64,000 nt of DNA from the NCBI GenBank assembly GCA_038103905.1, contig JAYNZW010000008.1:1-64000 (forward strand). Direction: 5' to 3'. Source of the stretch: CABYIR01 sp038103905 (GTDB lineage Bacteria > Pseudomonadota > Alphaproteobacteria > Pelagibacterales > AG-422-B15). Position numbers and translations under genes: made by a program. Positions 9,025 to 17,640 of the stretch are shown one piece after another; the first letter of the stretch is position 1, and every line of letters starts with the position of its first letter. The notes beneath the pieces are model-generated. The model made no database searches. It worked only from the letters and a program-made list of their open reading frames with translations, and was not told the origin of the DNA.

Positions 9025-10347
9025 ATGGCAAACACTACACCTACGACTAATTCACTAGAGAATTATTTCTTACCCTTTACTGCAAATAAGGATTTTAAAA
9101 AAGATCCGAGATTACTAGATAGAGGTGAGGGCGTTTATTATTGGAATCATAAAGGCGATACTGTGATTGATGCATCTTCAGGGTTATTTTGTGTTCCATT
9201 GGGTCACGGTAGAAAAGAAATTGCTGAGGCTGTTCATAATCAATTACTAAAATTAGATTATTCACCAAGTTTCCAAGTTTCTCACTTACCAGCTTTTGCC
9301 TGCGCTGAAAAAGTTGCAAATATGCTTCCAGGAGATCTTAACAATGTTTTTTTCACGATATGTGGTTCGACCGCAATAGACTCTGCAATTAAAATTGTAC
9401 AAGCATATCAACATGCAATTGGACAATCTCATCGAATGAAATTTGTATCACGTGAGAGAGCTTATCATGGAGTGAATATTGGAGGAACCTCACTGAGTGG
9501 GATGATAAAGAACAGAGAAATTTTCACCGCATCCATGCCCGGTGTAATTCATTTAAGACATACATGGATGGAGGAAAACAAGTTTACCAAAGGACAGCCA
9601 GAACATGGTGCTCATCTGGCAGATGATCTTCAACGTTTTGTAGATATGTATGGTCCTGAGTCTATCGCTGCATGTTTTGTTGAACCAATTGCAGGCTCAA
9701 CAGGTACTTTGGTCCCACCTAAAGGCTATTTGGAGAAATTAAGAGCGACATGTGACAAGTATGGAATTGTTTTAATCTTTGATGAGGTAATTACTGGTTT
9801 TGGTAGAACTGGAAAGTCGTTCGGATCGGTTAAATATAACGTTCAGCCTGATATGGTGACTATGGCCAAAGCTATAACAAATGGCGCACAGCCAATGGGA
9901 GCGGTTGGAGTCTCTGACAAAATTTACAATGCTATTGTTGATAATGGTCCAGAGCATGGAGTTGAATTTTTCCATGGCTATACATACTCAGGTCATCCAG
10001 CATGTGTTGCAGCATCATTAGCGACTTTGGATATATATGAAAAGGAAGATATTTTTGCAAGAGCTGAAAAAATGTCACCTTATTTTCTTGATGCTGTATT
10101 TGATGCATTTAAAGATGTGCCAGCAGTAACTGACGTACGTGGTGACGGCATGATGGCTGCTATAGATCTTGCTGTAGACAAAACACCAGGAGTAAGAGGT
10201 TACCATGCTCAAAGAAAAACTTTTGAGAATGGAGTTCATATCAAATTTACTGGTGACTCAGGAATAATTGCTCCGGCATTAATTGCTGAAGAAAAGCATA
10301 TTGATGAGATGATACAAAAAATTAAGGATGTCGTTGTCAAATACTAA
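9025..10347 (+). CDS. tpa: Class III aminotransferase, probably taurine:pyruvate aminotransferase
   Basis: A 440-residue PLP enzyme of the omega-amino-acid transaminase class. Seen: the phosphate-binding CGSTAID, the aspartate motif IFDEVITGFGRTG and the PLP lysine in MAKAITNGAQPMG. Family members transfer the amino group of taurine, beta-alanine or similar omega-amines to pyruvate. The taurine assignment rests on context: two genes downstream lies xsc, which consumes sulfoacetaldehyde, and alanine dehydrogenase follows to recycle alanine to pyruvate. Start ATG with GAGAGGAT ahead of it. Only 6 bp separate its stop from the next gene. A beta-alanine or hypotaurine aminotransferase is the main alternative. 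Confidence 0.78.
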   Translation: MANTTPTTNSLENYFLPFTANKDFKKDPRLLDRGEGVYYWNHKGDTVIDASSGLFCVPLGHGRKEIAEAVHNQLLKLDYSPSFQVSHLPAFACAEKVANMLPGDLNNVFFTICGSTAIDSAIKIVQAYQHAIGQSHRMKFVSRERAYHGVNIGGTSLSGMIKNREIFTASMPGVIHLRHTWMEENKFTKGQPEHGAHLADDLQRFVDMYGPESIAACFVEPIAGSTGTLVPPKGYLEKLRATCDKYGIVLIFDEVITGFGRTGKSFGSVKYNVQPDMVTMAKAITNGAQPMGAVGVSDKIYNAIVDNGPEHGVEFFHGYTYSGHPACVAASLATLDIYEKEDIFARAEKMSPYFLDAVFDAFKDVPAVTDVRGDGMMAAIDLAVDKTPGVRGYHAQRKTFENGVHIKFTGDSGIIAPALIAEEKHIDEMIQKIKDVVVKY

Positions 10348-10353
10348 GTCTTT

Positions 10354-12795
10354 ATGGCCAATATACCATCGCATTCTGAAGTTGTAGTTATTGGTGGTGG
10401 AATAGCTGGTTGTAGTATTGCTTATCATCTTGCAGAAAAAAATATATCAGTAACTCTTATCGAGAGAAAATCCCTTACATGTGGAACCACTTGGCATGCT
10501 GCAGGATTAGTGGGTCAACTTAGAGCAACAAAAAATCTTACTAAGATGGCTAAGTATTCAACTGAGCTATATCGAAAACTCAATGAAAAAGAAGATTTGT
10601 CTGCCGGGTTTCTAATAAATGGCTCAGTTTCTATTGCTGAAAATGAAGGAAGAAGGCAAGAAATGAGTAGGGGTGCCTCTATGGGAAGAAGCTTTGGTTT
10701 AGAGATTGAAGAGATATCAATTGATCAAGCTAAAGAAAAATATCCTTTGTTAGATACAAAGTATGCAAAGGCTGCATGGTTTTTACCTCAGGATGGACAG
10801 ATTAATCCCGTAGACATAACAATGTGCTTGGCAAAAGAAGCTAGAAGAATGGGCGCTAAAATAATTGAAAAAAATAAGGTCATTGCTATCGAACAAGAGG
10901 GAGATAAGGTTACAAAAGTAATTACTGAATTAGGTGATATTTCTTGTGACAAGATTGTTATATCAGCTGGAATGTGGAGTAGAGAGGTTGGTAAGATGTG
11001 TGGTGTGAGTATACCCCTCCATGCATGTGAACATTTTTATGCTGTTACTGAATACTCTGAAGATATACCAAAAAATTTACCAATATTAAGAAATCCTGAT
11101 GCGCATATATATGTAAAAGAAGATGCTGGTAAATTATTAATAGGAGCCTTTGAAAAAAAAGCAAAGCCATGGGGAATGAATGGCATTCCAGAAGATTTTG
11201 AATTTGATAGTTTGCCAAATGATATGGAGCATTTTAGTCCAATTCTTATCGATGCAATGGATCGACTGCCTATTTTAAATGATCTTGGAATCAAGACTTA
11301 TTTTAATGGTCCAGAGAGCTTCACTCCTGATGATCGGTATTACTTAGGAAAAGTTCCTTACAAAGATAATATTTTTGTATCTACAGGATTTAATTCAATT
11401 GGAATTCAATCAGCTGGCGGTGTTGGCAAAGTTATGGCTGAATGGATTGATCAAGATAGAAGTAAAATAGATTTGTGGGATGTCGATGTTTCAAGAGTTT
11501 TAGATTTTCAAGATGATACTGAGTATTTAAGGGAGCGAAGCTCAGAAACTCTTGGTTTACTCTATGCTGTACATTGGCCTTTTTACCAATTTGAAACATC
11601 AAGAAACAAGATCCAATCTCCAATATACGATCGCTTGAGAGAAGAAGGAGCATGTTTCGGAGAGTCTGCGGGATGGGAAAGAGCTAATTGGTTTACAAGA
11701 GATAATCAAAAACCTGAATATGAATACTCTTATGGAAAACAAAATTGGTTTGAAAATGTAAGACACGAATGTACTGCGGTGCGAAACAATGTAGGTTTGT
11801 TTGAACTAACTTCATTTTCAAAATTTATAATTAAAGGAAACGATGTAGTAAAATTTCTTAATTTTATGTGTGTTAGTGAAATGGATGTTCCGATTGGAAA
11901 AATTATTTATACACAAATGCTAAATATTGATGCAGGAACAGAGGCTGATATAACTTTTACAAGACTTGATGAGGAGAGGTTTATGTTTGTTACTGGGCCA
12001 ACATCTCATAATAAAGATTTCTATTGGCTTTTATATCACTCAAAAAACTATGATATTCAAATAAGCGATGTTACTAAAGAATACGGATGTCTTGCAATCA
12101 TGGGACCGAACTCCAGAGAATACCTTCAAAGAATATGTAATGAAGATCTATCTAATGAGTCTTTAAAATTTGGTTTTTCTAAAAAATTAAATTTTAATGG
12201 AGTTGAGTGTATCCTTAATAGAATTACTTATGTAGGAGAACTTGGTTTTGAAATATATATCCCGTACGAAAAAATGTCCGATATCTTTGATAAGCTTTAC
12301 GTTAAAAATGGGAATAGTTCAATTCAACTCGCGGGATATCATGCTTTAAATTCATTGAGAATGGAGAAAGGATATCTTCATTGGGGCCATGATATTGGAG
12401 TTGAAGAAAATCCTTTTGAAGCAGGCGTGGGCTTTTGTGTGAACTTTAATAAAAAAAATCCTTTTTTGGGACAAGATGCTCTAGAGAAAAAAAAGGACTC
12501 TGCATTAAAAAAAAGAAAAGTAAATTTTGCCTTAGCTAACAATGATTTACTCATGTATCATAATGAACCTATTTTTTTTGATGGTAAAATTGTTGGAGAG
12601 ATCACATCAGGTATGTATGGATTCTATTTAGACAAATCTCTAGGTATGGGATACATTTCAGCTAACGACAGCTATTCAATTGAGGAAATGTTAAAGCTTC
12701 AAAAGTTTGAAATTGAAGTAGCAGAAACTAAATATAAAGCAAAAGGATCAATTAAATGTTTTTATGATCCTGACAGAGAAAAGATATTAATATAA
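10354..12795 (+). CDS. FAD/GcvT two-domain dehydrogenase of the dimethylglycine/sarcosine dehydrogenase family (possible N-methyltaurine demethylase)
   Basis: An 813-residue protein. Residues 1 to about 390 are a DAO-type FAD domain with the dinucleotide fold GGGIAG (14-19) and GTTWHAAG, whose His48 matches the histidine that carries covalent FAD in dimethylglycine dehydrogenase. From about residue 430 it is a GcvT/folate-binding aminomethyl domain (for example RMEKGYLHWGHDIGVEENP). Known relatives oxidise N-methyl groups and pass the carbon to tetrahydrofolate. It sits 6 bp after tpa and 12 bp before xsc, so it is embedded in the sulfonate operon. From this I infer that it demethylates an N-methylated taurine-like compound. 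Glycine betaine breakdown products are the alternative substrate. Confidence 0.75.
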   Translation: MANIPSHSEVVVIGGGIAGCSIAYHLAEKNISVTLIERKSLTCGTTWHAAGLVGQLRATKNLTKMAKYSTELYRKLNEKEDLSAGFLINGSVSIAENEGRRQEMSRGASMGRSFGLEIEEISIDQAKEKYPLLDTKYAKAAWFLPQDGQINPVDITMCLAKEARRMGAKIIEKNKVIAIEQEGDKVTKVITELGDISCDKIVISAGMWSREVGKMCGVSIPLHACEHFYAVTEYSEDIPKNLPILRNPDAHIYVKEDAGKLLIGAFEKKAKPWGMNGIPEDFEFDSLPNDMEHFSPILIDAMDRLPILNDLGIKTYFNGPESFTPDDRYYLGKVPYKDNIFVSTGFNSIGIQSAGGVGKVMAEWIDQDRSKIDLWDVDVSRVLDFQDDTEYLRERSSETLGLLYAVHWPFYQFETSRNKIQSPIYDRLREEGACFGESAGWERANWFTRDNQKPEYEYSYGKQNWFENVRHECTAVRNNVGLFELTSFSKFIIKGNDVVKFLNFMCVSEMDVPIGKIIYTQMLNIDAGTEADITFTRLDEERFMFVTGPTSHNKDFYWLLYHSKNYDIQISDVTKEYGCLAIMGPNSREYLQRICNEDLSNESLKFGFSKKLNFNGVECILNRITYVGELGFEIYIPYEKMSDIFDKLYVKNGNSSIQLAGYHALNSLRMEKGYLHWGHDIGVEENPFEAGVGFCVNFNKKNPFLGQDALEKKKDSALKKRKVNFALANNDLLMYHNEPIFFDGKIVGEITSGMYGFYLDKSLGMGYISANDSYSIEEMLKLQKFEIEVAETKYKAKGSIKCFYDPDREKILI

Positions 12796-12807
12796 GGGGT
12801 TAGTGGT

Positions 12808-14586
12808 ATGACAAAAATGACAACGGAAGAAGCATTTGTAAAGGTTCTTCAAAAACATGGTATACAGCACGCATTTGGCATTATTGGTTCTGCATTCATG
12901 CCTATTTCAGACTTATTTCCTAAGGCTGGAATAACTTTTTGGGATGTCGCTCATGAGAATAACGGTGGAATTATAGCCGATGGATACACACGAGCTACAG
13001 GTAAAATGTCAATGTGTATTGCTCAAAATGGACCTGGAATAACTAATTTTGTTACACCTATAAAAACAGCTTACTGGAATCATACCCCTATGCTTCTGGT
13101 GACTCCTCAAGCTGCAAACAAGACTATTGGCCAAGGTGGGTTTCAGGAAGTTGAGCAGATGGCCTTATTTAAAGATATGGTTTGCTATCAAGAAGAAGTA
13201 AGAGATCCATCAAGAGTTGCTGAGGTGCTAAACCGTGTGATTTCAAAAGCTTTTAGAGGATCAGCGCCTGCTCAAATAAACATTCCAAGAGATATGTGGA
13301 CGCAAGTAATTGATATTGAGCTTCCACCAATTATAAAATTCGAGCGTCCTTCAGGTGGATTAGAAGCTATTAGAAAAGCGTCAGAATTATTATCTAATGC
13401 TAGTTTTCCGGTTATATTGTCTGGTGCAGGCGTAGTATTAGCAGATGCAATTGAAGACTGTAAATCACTTGCTGAAAGATTAGACTCACCTGTTGCATCT
13501 GGCTATCAACATAATGATAGTTTTCCTGGAAGCCATCCTCTAGCTGTTGGACCTCTAGGCTACAATGGATCAAAAGCCGCAATGGAACTTATAGCAAAGG
13601 CGGATGTTGTCTTGGCTTTAGGCACTCGTTTAAATCCTTTTTCAACTTTACCAGGCTACGGTATTGATTATTGGCCAAAAGATGCATCTATAATTCAAGT
13701 TGATATCAATTCTGATAGAATTGGTTTGACAAAAAAAGTATCAGTTGGGATTTGTGGTGATGCAAAATTAGTTGCTCAACAAATTCTAGAAAATTTATCT
13801 GCAGATGCAGGTAATAAAAATAGAGAAGAGCGTAAAGCCCTTATCCATCAAACAAAATCAGCGTGGCTACAAACTTTAAGTAGCATGGATCATGAAGACG
13901 ACGATCCTGGAACAACATGGAATAATGATGCTAGAAAAAGAGATTCAGATCGTATGTCCCCTCGAATGGCATGGAGAGCTATTCAGGATGGTCTTCCTAA
14001 AGATGCAATTATTTCATCAGATATTGGAAACAATTGTGCTATCGGAAATGCTTATCCTACATTTGAAGAAGGAAGAAAATATTTAGCTCCTGGTCTGTTT
14101 GGTCCTTGCGGTTATGGGTTCCCATCAGTACTTGGTGCCAAAATTGGTTGTCCAAATACGCCAGTTGTAGGTTTTGCAGGTGATGGAGCTTTTGGTATCA
14201 GTATGAATGAAATGACATCATGCGCGAGAGAAGAATGGCCAGCTATTACAATGGTAATTTTTAGAAACTACCAATGGGGTGCGGAAAAAAGAAATTCTAT
14301 ACTTTGGTATGATGATAATTTTGTTGGAACTGAATTAGACCCAGATTTGAGCTATGCAAAAGTTGCTGAAGGCTGCGGCCTAAAAGGCGTTACAGTTAAA
14401 TCTATGGAAGAACTTACCAATACCTTGAGAACCGCATGTGATGAACAAGTAAATGGTGTTACAACTTTTATAGAAGTTATCTTAAATCAAGAACTAGGAG
14501 AGCCATTCAGAAGAGACGCTATGAAAAAACCTGTTGAAGTTGCCGGCATCAATCCAGATGATATGCAACATGAACAATTAGGATAA
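12808..14586 (+). CDS. xsc: Sulfoacetaldehyde acetyltransferase
   Basis: A 592-residue thiamine-diphosphate enzyme. It has the N-terminal TPP pyrimidine domain (HENNGGIIADGYTRATGK), the central domain and the C-terminal TPP/Mg motif GDGAFGISMNE, completed by RNYQWGAEKRN. Length and N-terminal motifs such as FGIIGSAFMPISDLFP match Xsc rather than acetolactate synthase. It converts sulfoacetaldehyde plus phosphate to acetyl phosphate and sulfite in the cytoplasm. It is the last gene of tpa/FAD-GcvT/xsc, and its end overlaps the convergent methyltransferase by 9 bp. No phosphate acetyltransferase is in the window. The sulfite made here is the probable substrate for aprMBA. Confidence 0.92.
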   Translation: MTKMTTEEAFVKVLQKHGIQHAFGIIGSAFMPISDLFPKAGITFWDVAHENNGGIIADGYTRATGKMSMCIAQNGPGITNFVTPIKTAYWNHTPMLLVTPQAANKTIGQGGFQEVEQMALFKDMVCYQEEVRDPSRVAEVLNRVISKAFRGSAPAQINIPRDMWTQVIDIELPPIIKFERPSGGLEAIRKASELLSNASFPVILSGAGVVLADAIEDCKSLAERLDSPVASGYQHNDSFPGSHPLAVGPLGYNGSKAAMELIAKADVVLALGTRLNPFSTLPGYGIDYWPKDASIIQVDINSDRIGLTKKVSVGICGDAKLVAQQILENLSADAGNKNREERKALIHQTKSAWLQTLSSMDHEDDDPGTTWNNDARKRDSDRMSPRMAWRAIQDGLPKDAIISSDIGNNCAIGNAYPTFEEGRKYLAPGLFGPCGYGFPSVLGAKIGCPNTPVVGFAGDGAFGISMNEMTSCAREEWPAITMVIFRNYQWGAEKRNSILWYDDNFVGTELDPDLSYAKVAEGCGLKGVTVKSMEELTNTLRTACDEQVNGVTTFIEVILNQELGEPFRRDAMKKPVEVAGINPDDMQHEQLG

Positions 14587-15213
14587 TTTTTTTTGGTATA
14601 TGTGCATTCTTGATGTTGCGCTACTTTTGTGATTAGGCAAAGCAATAAAAGGTTTAGATATCTTAATTTTTGATATCTGTTTTTTATTTTTCTCTATTTC
14701 ATCTTTAAACCCAAGTTTTTCATAAATAGACTCAGCAATTGACAATATTAAATAGCCTTTATTTTTTGTAACTCTAATTAATTCATTAATCGCTTTTGCA
14801 CCTACATGTCCTGATGTTAGAACCCCAGTGCATAAAACAATATCAAATTGATTACTTCTAAGTGAAGTTTTTTTATTAAGAGACTCCTGAACTAGTCTTG
14901 TGTAAATTTTTTTATCTTTGGCAACATTAAGCATATCCATTGAATAGTCTAATCCAATAATATTCTTAAAATTCATATCACTTAAGGCTTCAGCAACAAG
15001 ACCTGTTCCACAACCAGCATCTAATATTTTAGAATTCTTTTTTACACGTATGTCATGAGACATAATCTTCTTTAATTGAGATGGATATGCATAACCCCAA
15101 TCAATTAAATCCTGATCATAATCATTGGCCCAAGATTTATAATGTTGCTTTAATTTAACAGAGCTTTTTTCATTATAAACAATATCCAACCATTTTTTCC
15201 CCATATGCGACAT
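14578..15213 (-). CDS. Class I SAM-dependent methyltransferase
   Basis: A 211-residue Rossmann-fold methyltransferase. SAM motif I is ILDAGCGTGLVAEAL (near residue 65), the acidic loop is IGLDYSMDML, and motif IV-like sequence is FDIVLCTGVL. The N-terminal YKSWANDYDQDL pattern is seen in many small-molecule methyltransferases of the METTL27/WBSCR27 type. The acceptor is unknown. It is convergent with xsc (9-bp overlap) and divergent from ald (46 bp). Starts at ATG 15213 or at the in-frame ATG three codons later. Position amid sulfonate genes may be accidental. Confidence 0.75.
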   Translation of the reverse strand: MSHMGKKWLDIVYNEKSSVKLKQHYKSWANDYDQDLIDWGYAYPSQLKKIMSHDIRVKKNSKILDAGCGTGLVAEALSDMNFKNIIGLDYSMDMLNVAKDKKIYTRLVQESLNKKTSLRSNQFDIVLCTGVLTSGHVGAKAINELIRVTKNKGYLILSIAESIYEKLGFKDEIEKNKKQISKIKISKPFIALPNHKSSATSRMHIYQKKLS

Positions 15214-15259
15214 CCTTTTATTTGTAAAATATAATGAATAGTATAAAAACTAGTCATAT

Positions 15260-16375
15260 ATGTTAATTGGCGTACCAAAAGAGATTAAGCCTCAAGAGAA
15301 TAGAGTAGGACTAACCGCTGATAGTGTAAAGACACTAGTTTCAGAGGGAAATGAACTAATTGTTGAGACAGGCGCAGGAGTCGGATCTGGTTTTACTGAC
15401 GAAGATTATAAAAATGCTGGAGCAAAGATATATCAAACAGCTAAAGAAATTTTTGATATAAGTGAATTGATCATTAAAGTTAAAGAACCTCAAAAACAAG
15501 AAGTTGAACTACTTAAGAAAGATCAGCTGTTATTTACTTATCTTCATTTAGCCGCAAACAAAGAACTAACACTTGGACTTATGAATTCAGGCTCAACTTG
15601 CATTGCATACGAGACTGTAACTGATGATAATAATAGATTACCCCTATTAGCTCCAATGAGTGAGGTTGCGGGGAGAATTTCCATACAAGCGGGAGCTCGG
15701 TCTCTAGAAATGACTAATAATGGTAGAGGGGTTTTATTGTCTGGTGCCACAGGCGCTCCCGCAGCTAATGTTGTAATTATTGGATGTGGTGTAGTTGGTT
15801 TTAATGCAGCTTTAATAGCACATGGTATGAAGGCTAATGTTATTTTGATTGATCAGTCTCAAAATAGACTTGATGAGTTAAAAGCATATTTCAATAATGA
15901 AGTAACTACAGTGATTTCCAACCCAGAGTCTATTGAAGCAAATGTTAAAGATTGTGATCTTTTGATTGGAGGAGTTTTAGTTCCTGGAGCAGCAGCTCCT
16001 AAATTAGTATCAGAAGAATTAGTTTCAAAAATGAAAGCAGGATCAGTTCTTGTAGACGTAGCAATTGATCAAGGTGGGTGCATTGAAACCAGCAGACCAA
16101 CAACTCATGCTGATCCTATATATTTGCAACATAAAGTAGTTCATTACTGTGTTACTAATATGCCAGGTTGTGTTCCTAGAACTTCAACAATCAGCCTTAA
16201 TAATGCAACATTGCCTTTTATTTCTGATTTATCTCAGAAGGGTCTTAATGGCGCATTGAGTTCTAATAAAAACTTCTTAAATGGTTTAAATGTAATGTCT
16301 GGAATGTGCACTCAACAAGATGTGGCTAAGGATCTTGATTTAGATTTTTGTGAGCCAGATAAATTAATAGCTTAG
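15260..16375 (+). CDS. ald: Alanine dehydrogenase
   Basis: A 371-residue NAD-dependent enzyme with family landmarks: MLIGVPKEIKPQENRVGLT at the N-terminus, the catalytic Lys in IKVKEPQ, His in TYLHLAAN, the NAD-binding VVIIGCGVVGFNAA and the catalytic Asp in DVAIDQGG, then MPGCVPRTST. It oxidatively deaminates alanine to pyruvate, ammonium and NADH. Next to tpa/xsc this regenerates the pyruvate acceptor of taurine transamination, as in other taurine degraders that use Tpa. It has its own short upstream region (about 46 bp) and its stop overlaps the convergent MetE-like gene by 4 bp. Confidence 0.95.
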   Translation: MLIGVPKEIKPQENRVGLTADSVKTLVSEGNELIVETGAGVGSGFTDEDYKNAGAKIYQTAKEIFDISELIIKVKEPQKQEVELLKKDQLLFTYLHLAANKELTLGLMNSGSTCIAYETVTDDNNRLPLLAPMSEVAGRISIQAGARSLEMTNNGRGVLLSGATGAPAANVVIIGCGVVGFNAALIAHGMKANVILIDQSQNRLDELKAYFNNEVTTVISNPESIEANVKDCDLLIGGVLVPGAAAPKLVSEELVSKMKAGSVLVDVAIDQGGCIETSRPTTHADPIYLQHKVVHYCVTNMPGCVPRTSTISLNNATLPFISDLSQKGLNGALSSNKNFLNGLNVMSGMCTQQDVAKDLDLDFCEPDKLIA

Positions 16376-17421
16376 ATACTTTTTACTGCCTGTGTAAGAT
16401 TTTTAAGTTTTTTCATTGCCATTTCTCTTGAAAGGTAACCCAATCCACAATCGGGTGCAGCTATTAATCTTTCTTTATCAATATGATTAAGACAGTCATA
16501 AACCCTTGATCTAATTTCTTCAGTTTCTTCGATTTCACTAGAAGCTATTTTAATAAGTCCAAATATAATTTTTTTTGTTTTATATTGTTCAAGAAGCTTC
16601 AAGTCGTTATGTCTATGGGCATCTTCTATCGAGATCGTATCAATAAGTGAATCTTCTAAATTTGTTGCAATATCATTATATGAATGAAGGGGGGCTTTGG
16701 GATAATTTTCAGAGTCAACTTTATCAGGGTAACCACAACAAATGTGTACTATTTTTTCAACATCTTCTGAAATACCATGAAAACACCGTTCGAGATTTTC
16801 AATTCCAAAATCATTGGCTTCCGTTGGTTTTCTTGCGAACAAAGGTTCATCAATTTGAATATATTTGCATCCAGCAGCAGCTAGTTCTTTTACTTCTTTA
16901 TTGATAACAATACTAAGATCTTTCCCAAGATTTTTGTCATTAAAATAAAAATTATCAGCGATAGTATCTGTTATAGTCAAGGGGCCTGGTATTGTAATTT
17001 TTACTGGCTTGGCAGAATTTTTTTGATTGATTTTAAATTCCTTATCAAGAAATGGTTTAGAGAAATTTACTTTTGATACTATTGTAGGAAGAAAACACTC
17101 GTAATTACCAGTACGAGCAGTTTTTTTTGTTAAATTTTCAAAGTCAATTCCATTTATGTATCTGCAATGGTGATGAATATAGTTCTCTCTTCTTACTTCT
17201 CCATCAGTAACAATATCAATTCCACAATCAATCTGATCACTTATCACTTGTTCAACAGCTTTTTCTATTATGAATTCTTTTTTATTACCAAGGGCGTTCA
17301 TCGCATTTTGCCAATTTGCAGTTGGGCGATCTGTATCAGTGCCTTTTTCACCTTGAAACCAATCAGGTAGGTTTAAAAAATCTGGTTTTGGGTAAGAACC
17401 TATTGTTGTAGTCAGAATCAT
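16372..17421 (-). CDS. Short MetE-like (core-MetE) methyltransferase, zinc catalytic domain only
   Basis: A 349-residue homolog of the C-terminal catalytic half of cobalamin-independent methionine synthase; the N-terminal duplicate domain is absent. Start MILTTTIGSYPKP and TDGEVRREN are typical. The zinc site looks intact: His and Cys in VHICCGYP, Glu in ISIEDAHR and Cys in AAPDCGLGYL. Full MetE (about 750 residues) uses methyl-folate polyglutamate, whereas stand-alone core proteins are thought to use other methyl donors such as methylcobalamin-type proteins. So it probably makes methionine from homocysteine or handles a related thiol, with donor unknown. It overlaps ald by 4 bp tail to tail and shares a 219-bp divergent region with the solute-binding protein gene. 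Confidence 0.82.
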   Translation of the reverse strand: MILTTTIGSYPKPDFLNLPDWFQGEKGTDTDRPTANWQNAMNALGNKKEFIIEKAVEQVISDQIDCGIDIVTDGEVRRENYIHHHCRYINGIDFENLTKKTARTGNYECFLPTIVSKVNFSKPFLDKEFKINQKNSAKPVKITIPGPLTITDTIADNFYFNDKNLGKDLSIVINKEVKELAAAGCKYIQIDEPLFARKPTEANDFGIENLERCFHGISEDVEKIVHICCGYPDKVDSENYPKAPLHSYNDIATNLEDSLIDTISIEDAHRHNDLKLLEQYKTKKIIFGLIKIASSEIEETEEIRSRVYDCLNHIDKERLIAAPDCGLGYLSREMAMKKLKNLTQAVKSI

Positions 17422-17640
17422 AAAATTAAATATAATTGTTTTTCAACAATTTAACATCATATCATAAGATTTTAATTTATGTATAGTTTTTATCTATTTA
17501 TAAGAACTGCCTCATTTACTTTATGATGGAAAACAAACAATAAATGAAATTTTATTTTGAATTTAATAAAAGTTTATCTTTACAGGTACTCTTTTATGGA
17601 TGAAAATTTTTTTATTAACTAATTAATAATAGGAGTAGCT

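Noticed and set aside
17435..17450. Small hairpin ATTGTT/AACAAT upstream of the MetE-like gene, considered as part of a SAM or cobalamin riboswitch
   Set aside because: Only a 6-bp A/T-rich stem; no conserved riboswitch core such as a B12 box or SAM-II/SAM-V pattern could be recognised in the 219-bp gap.
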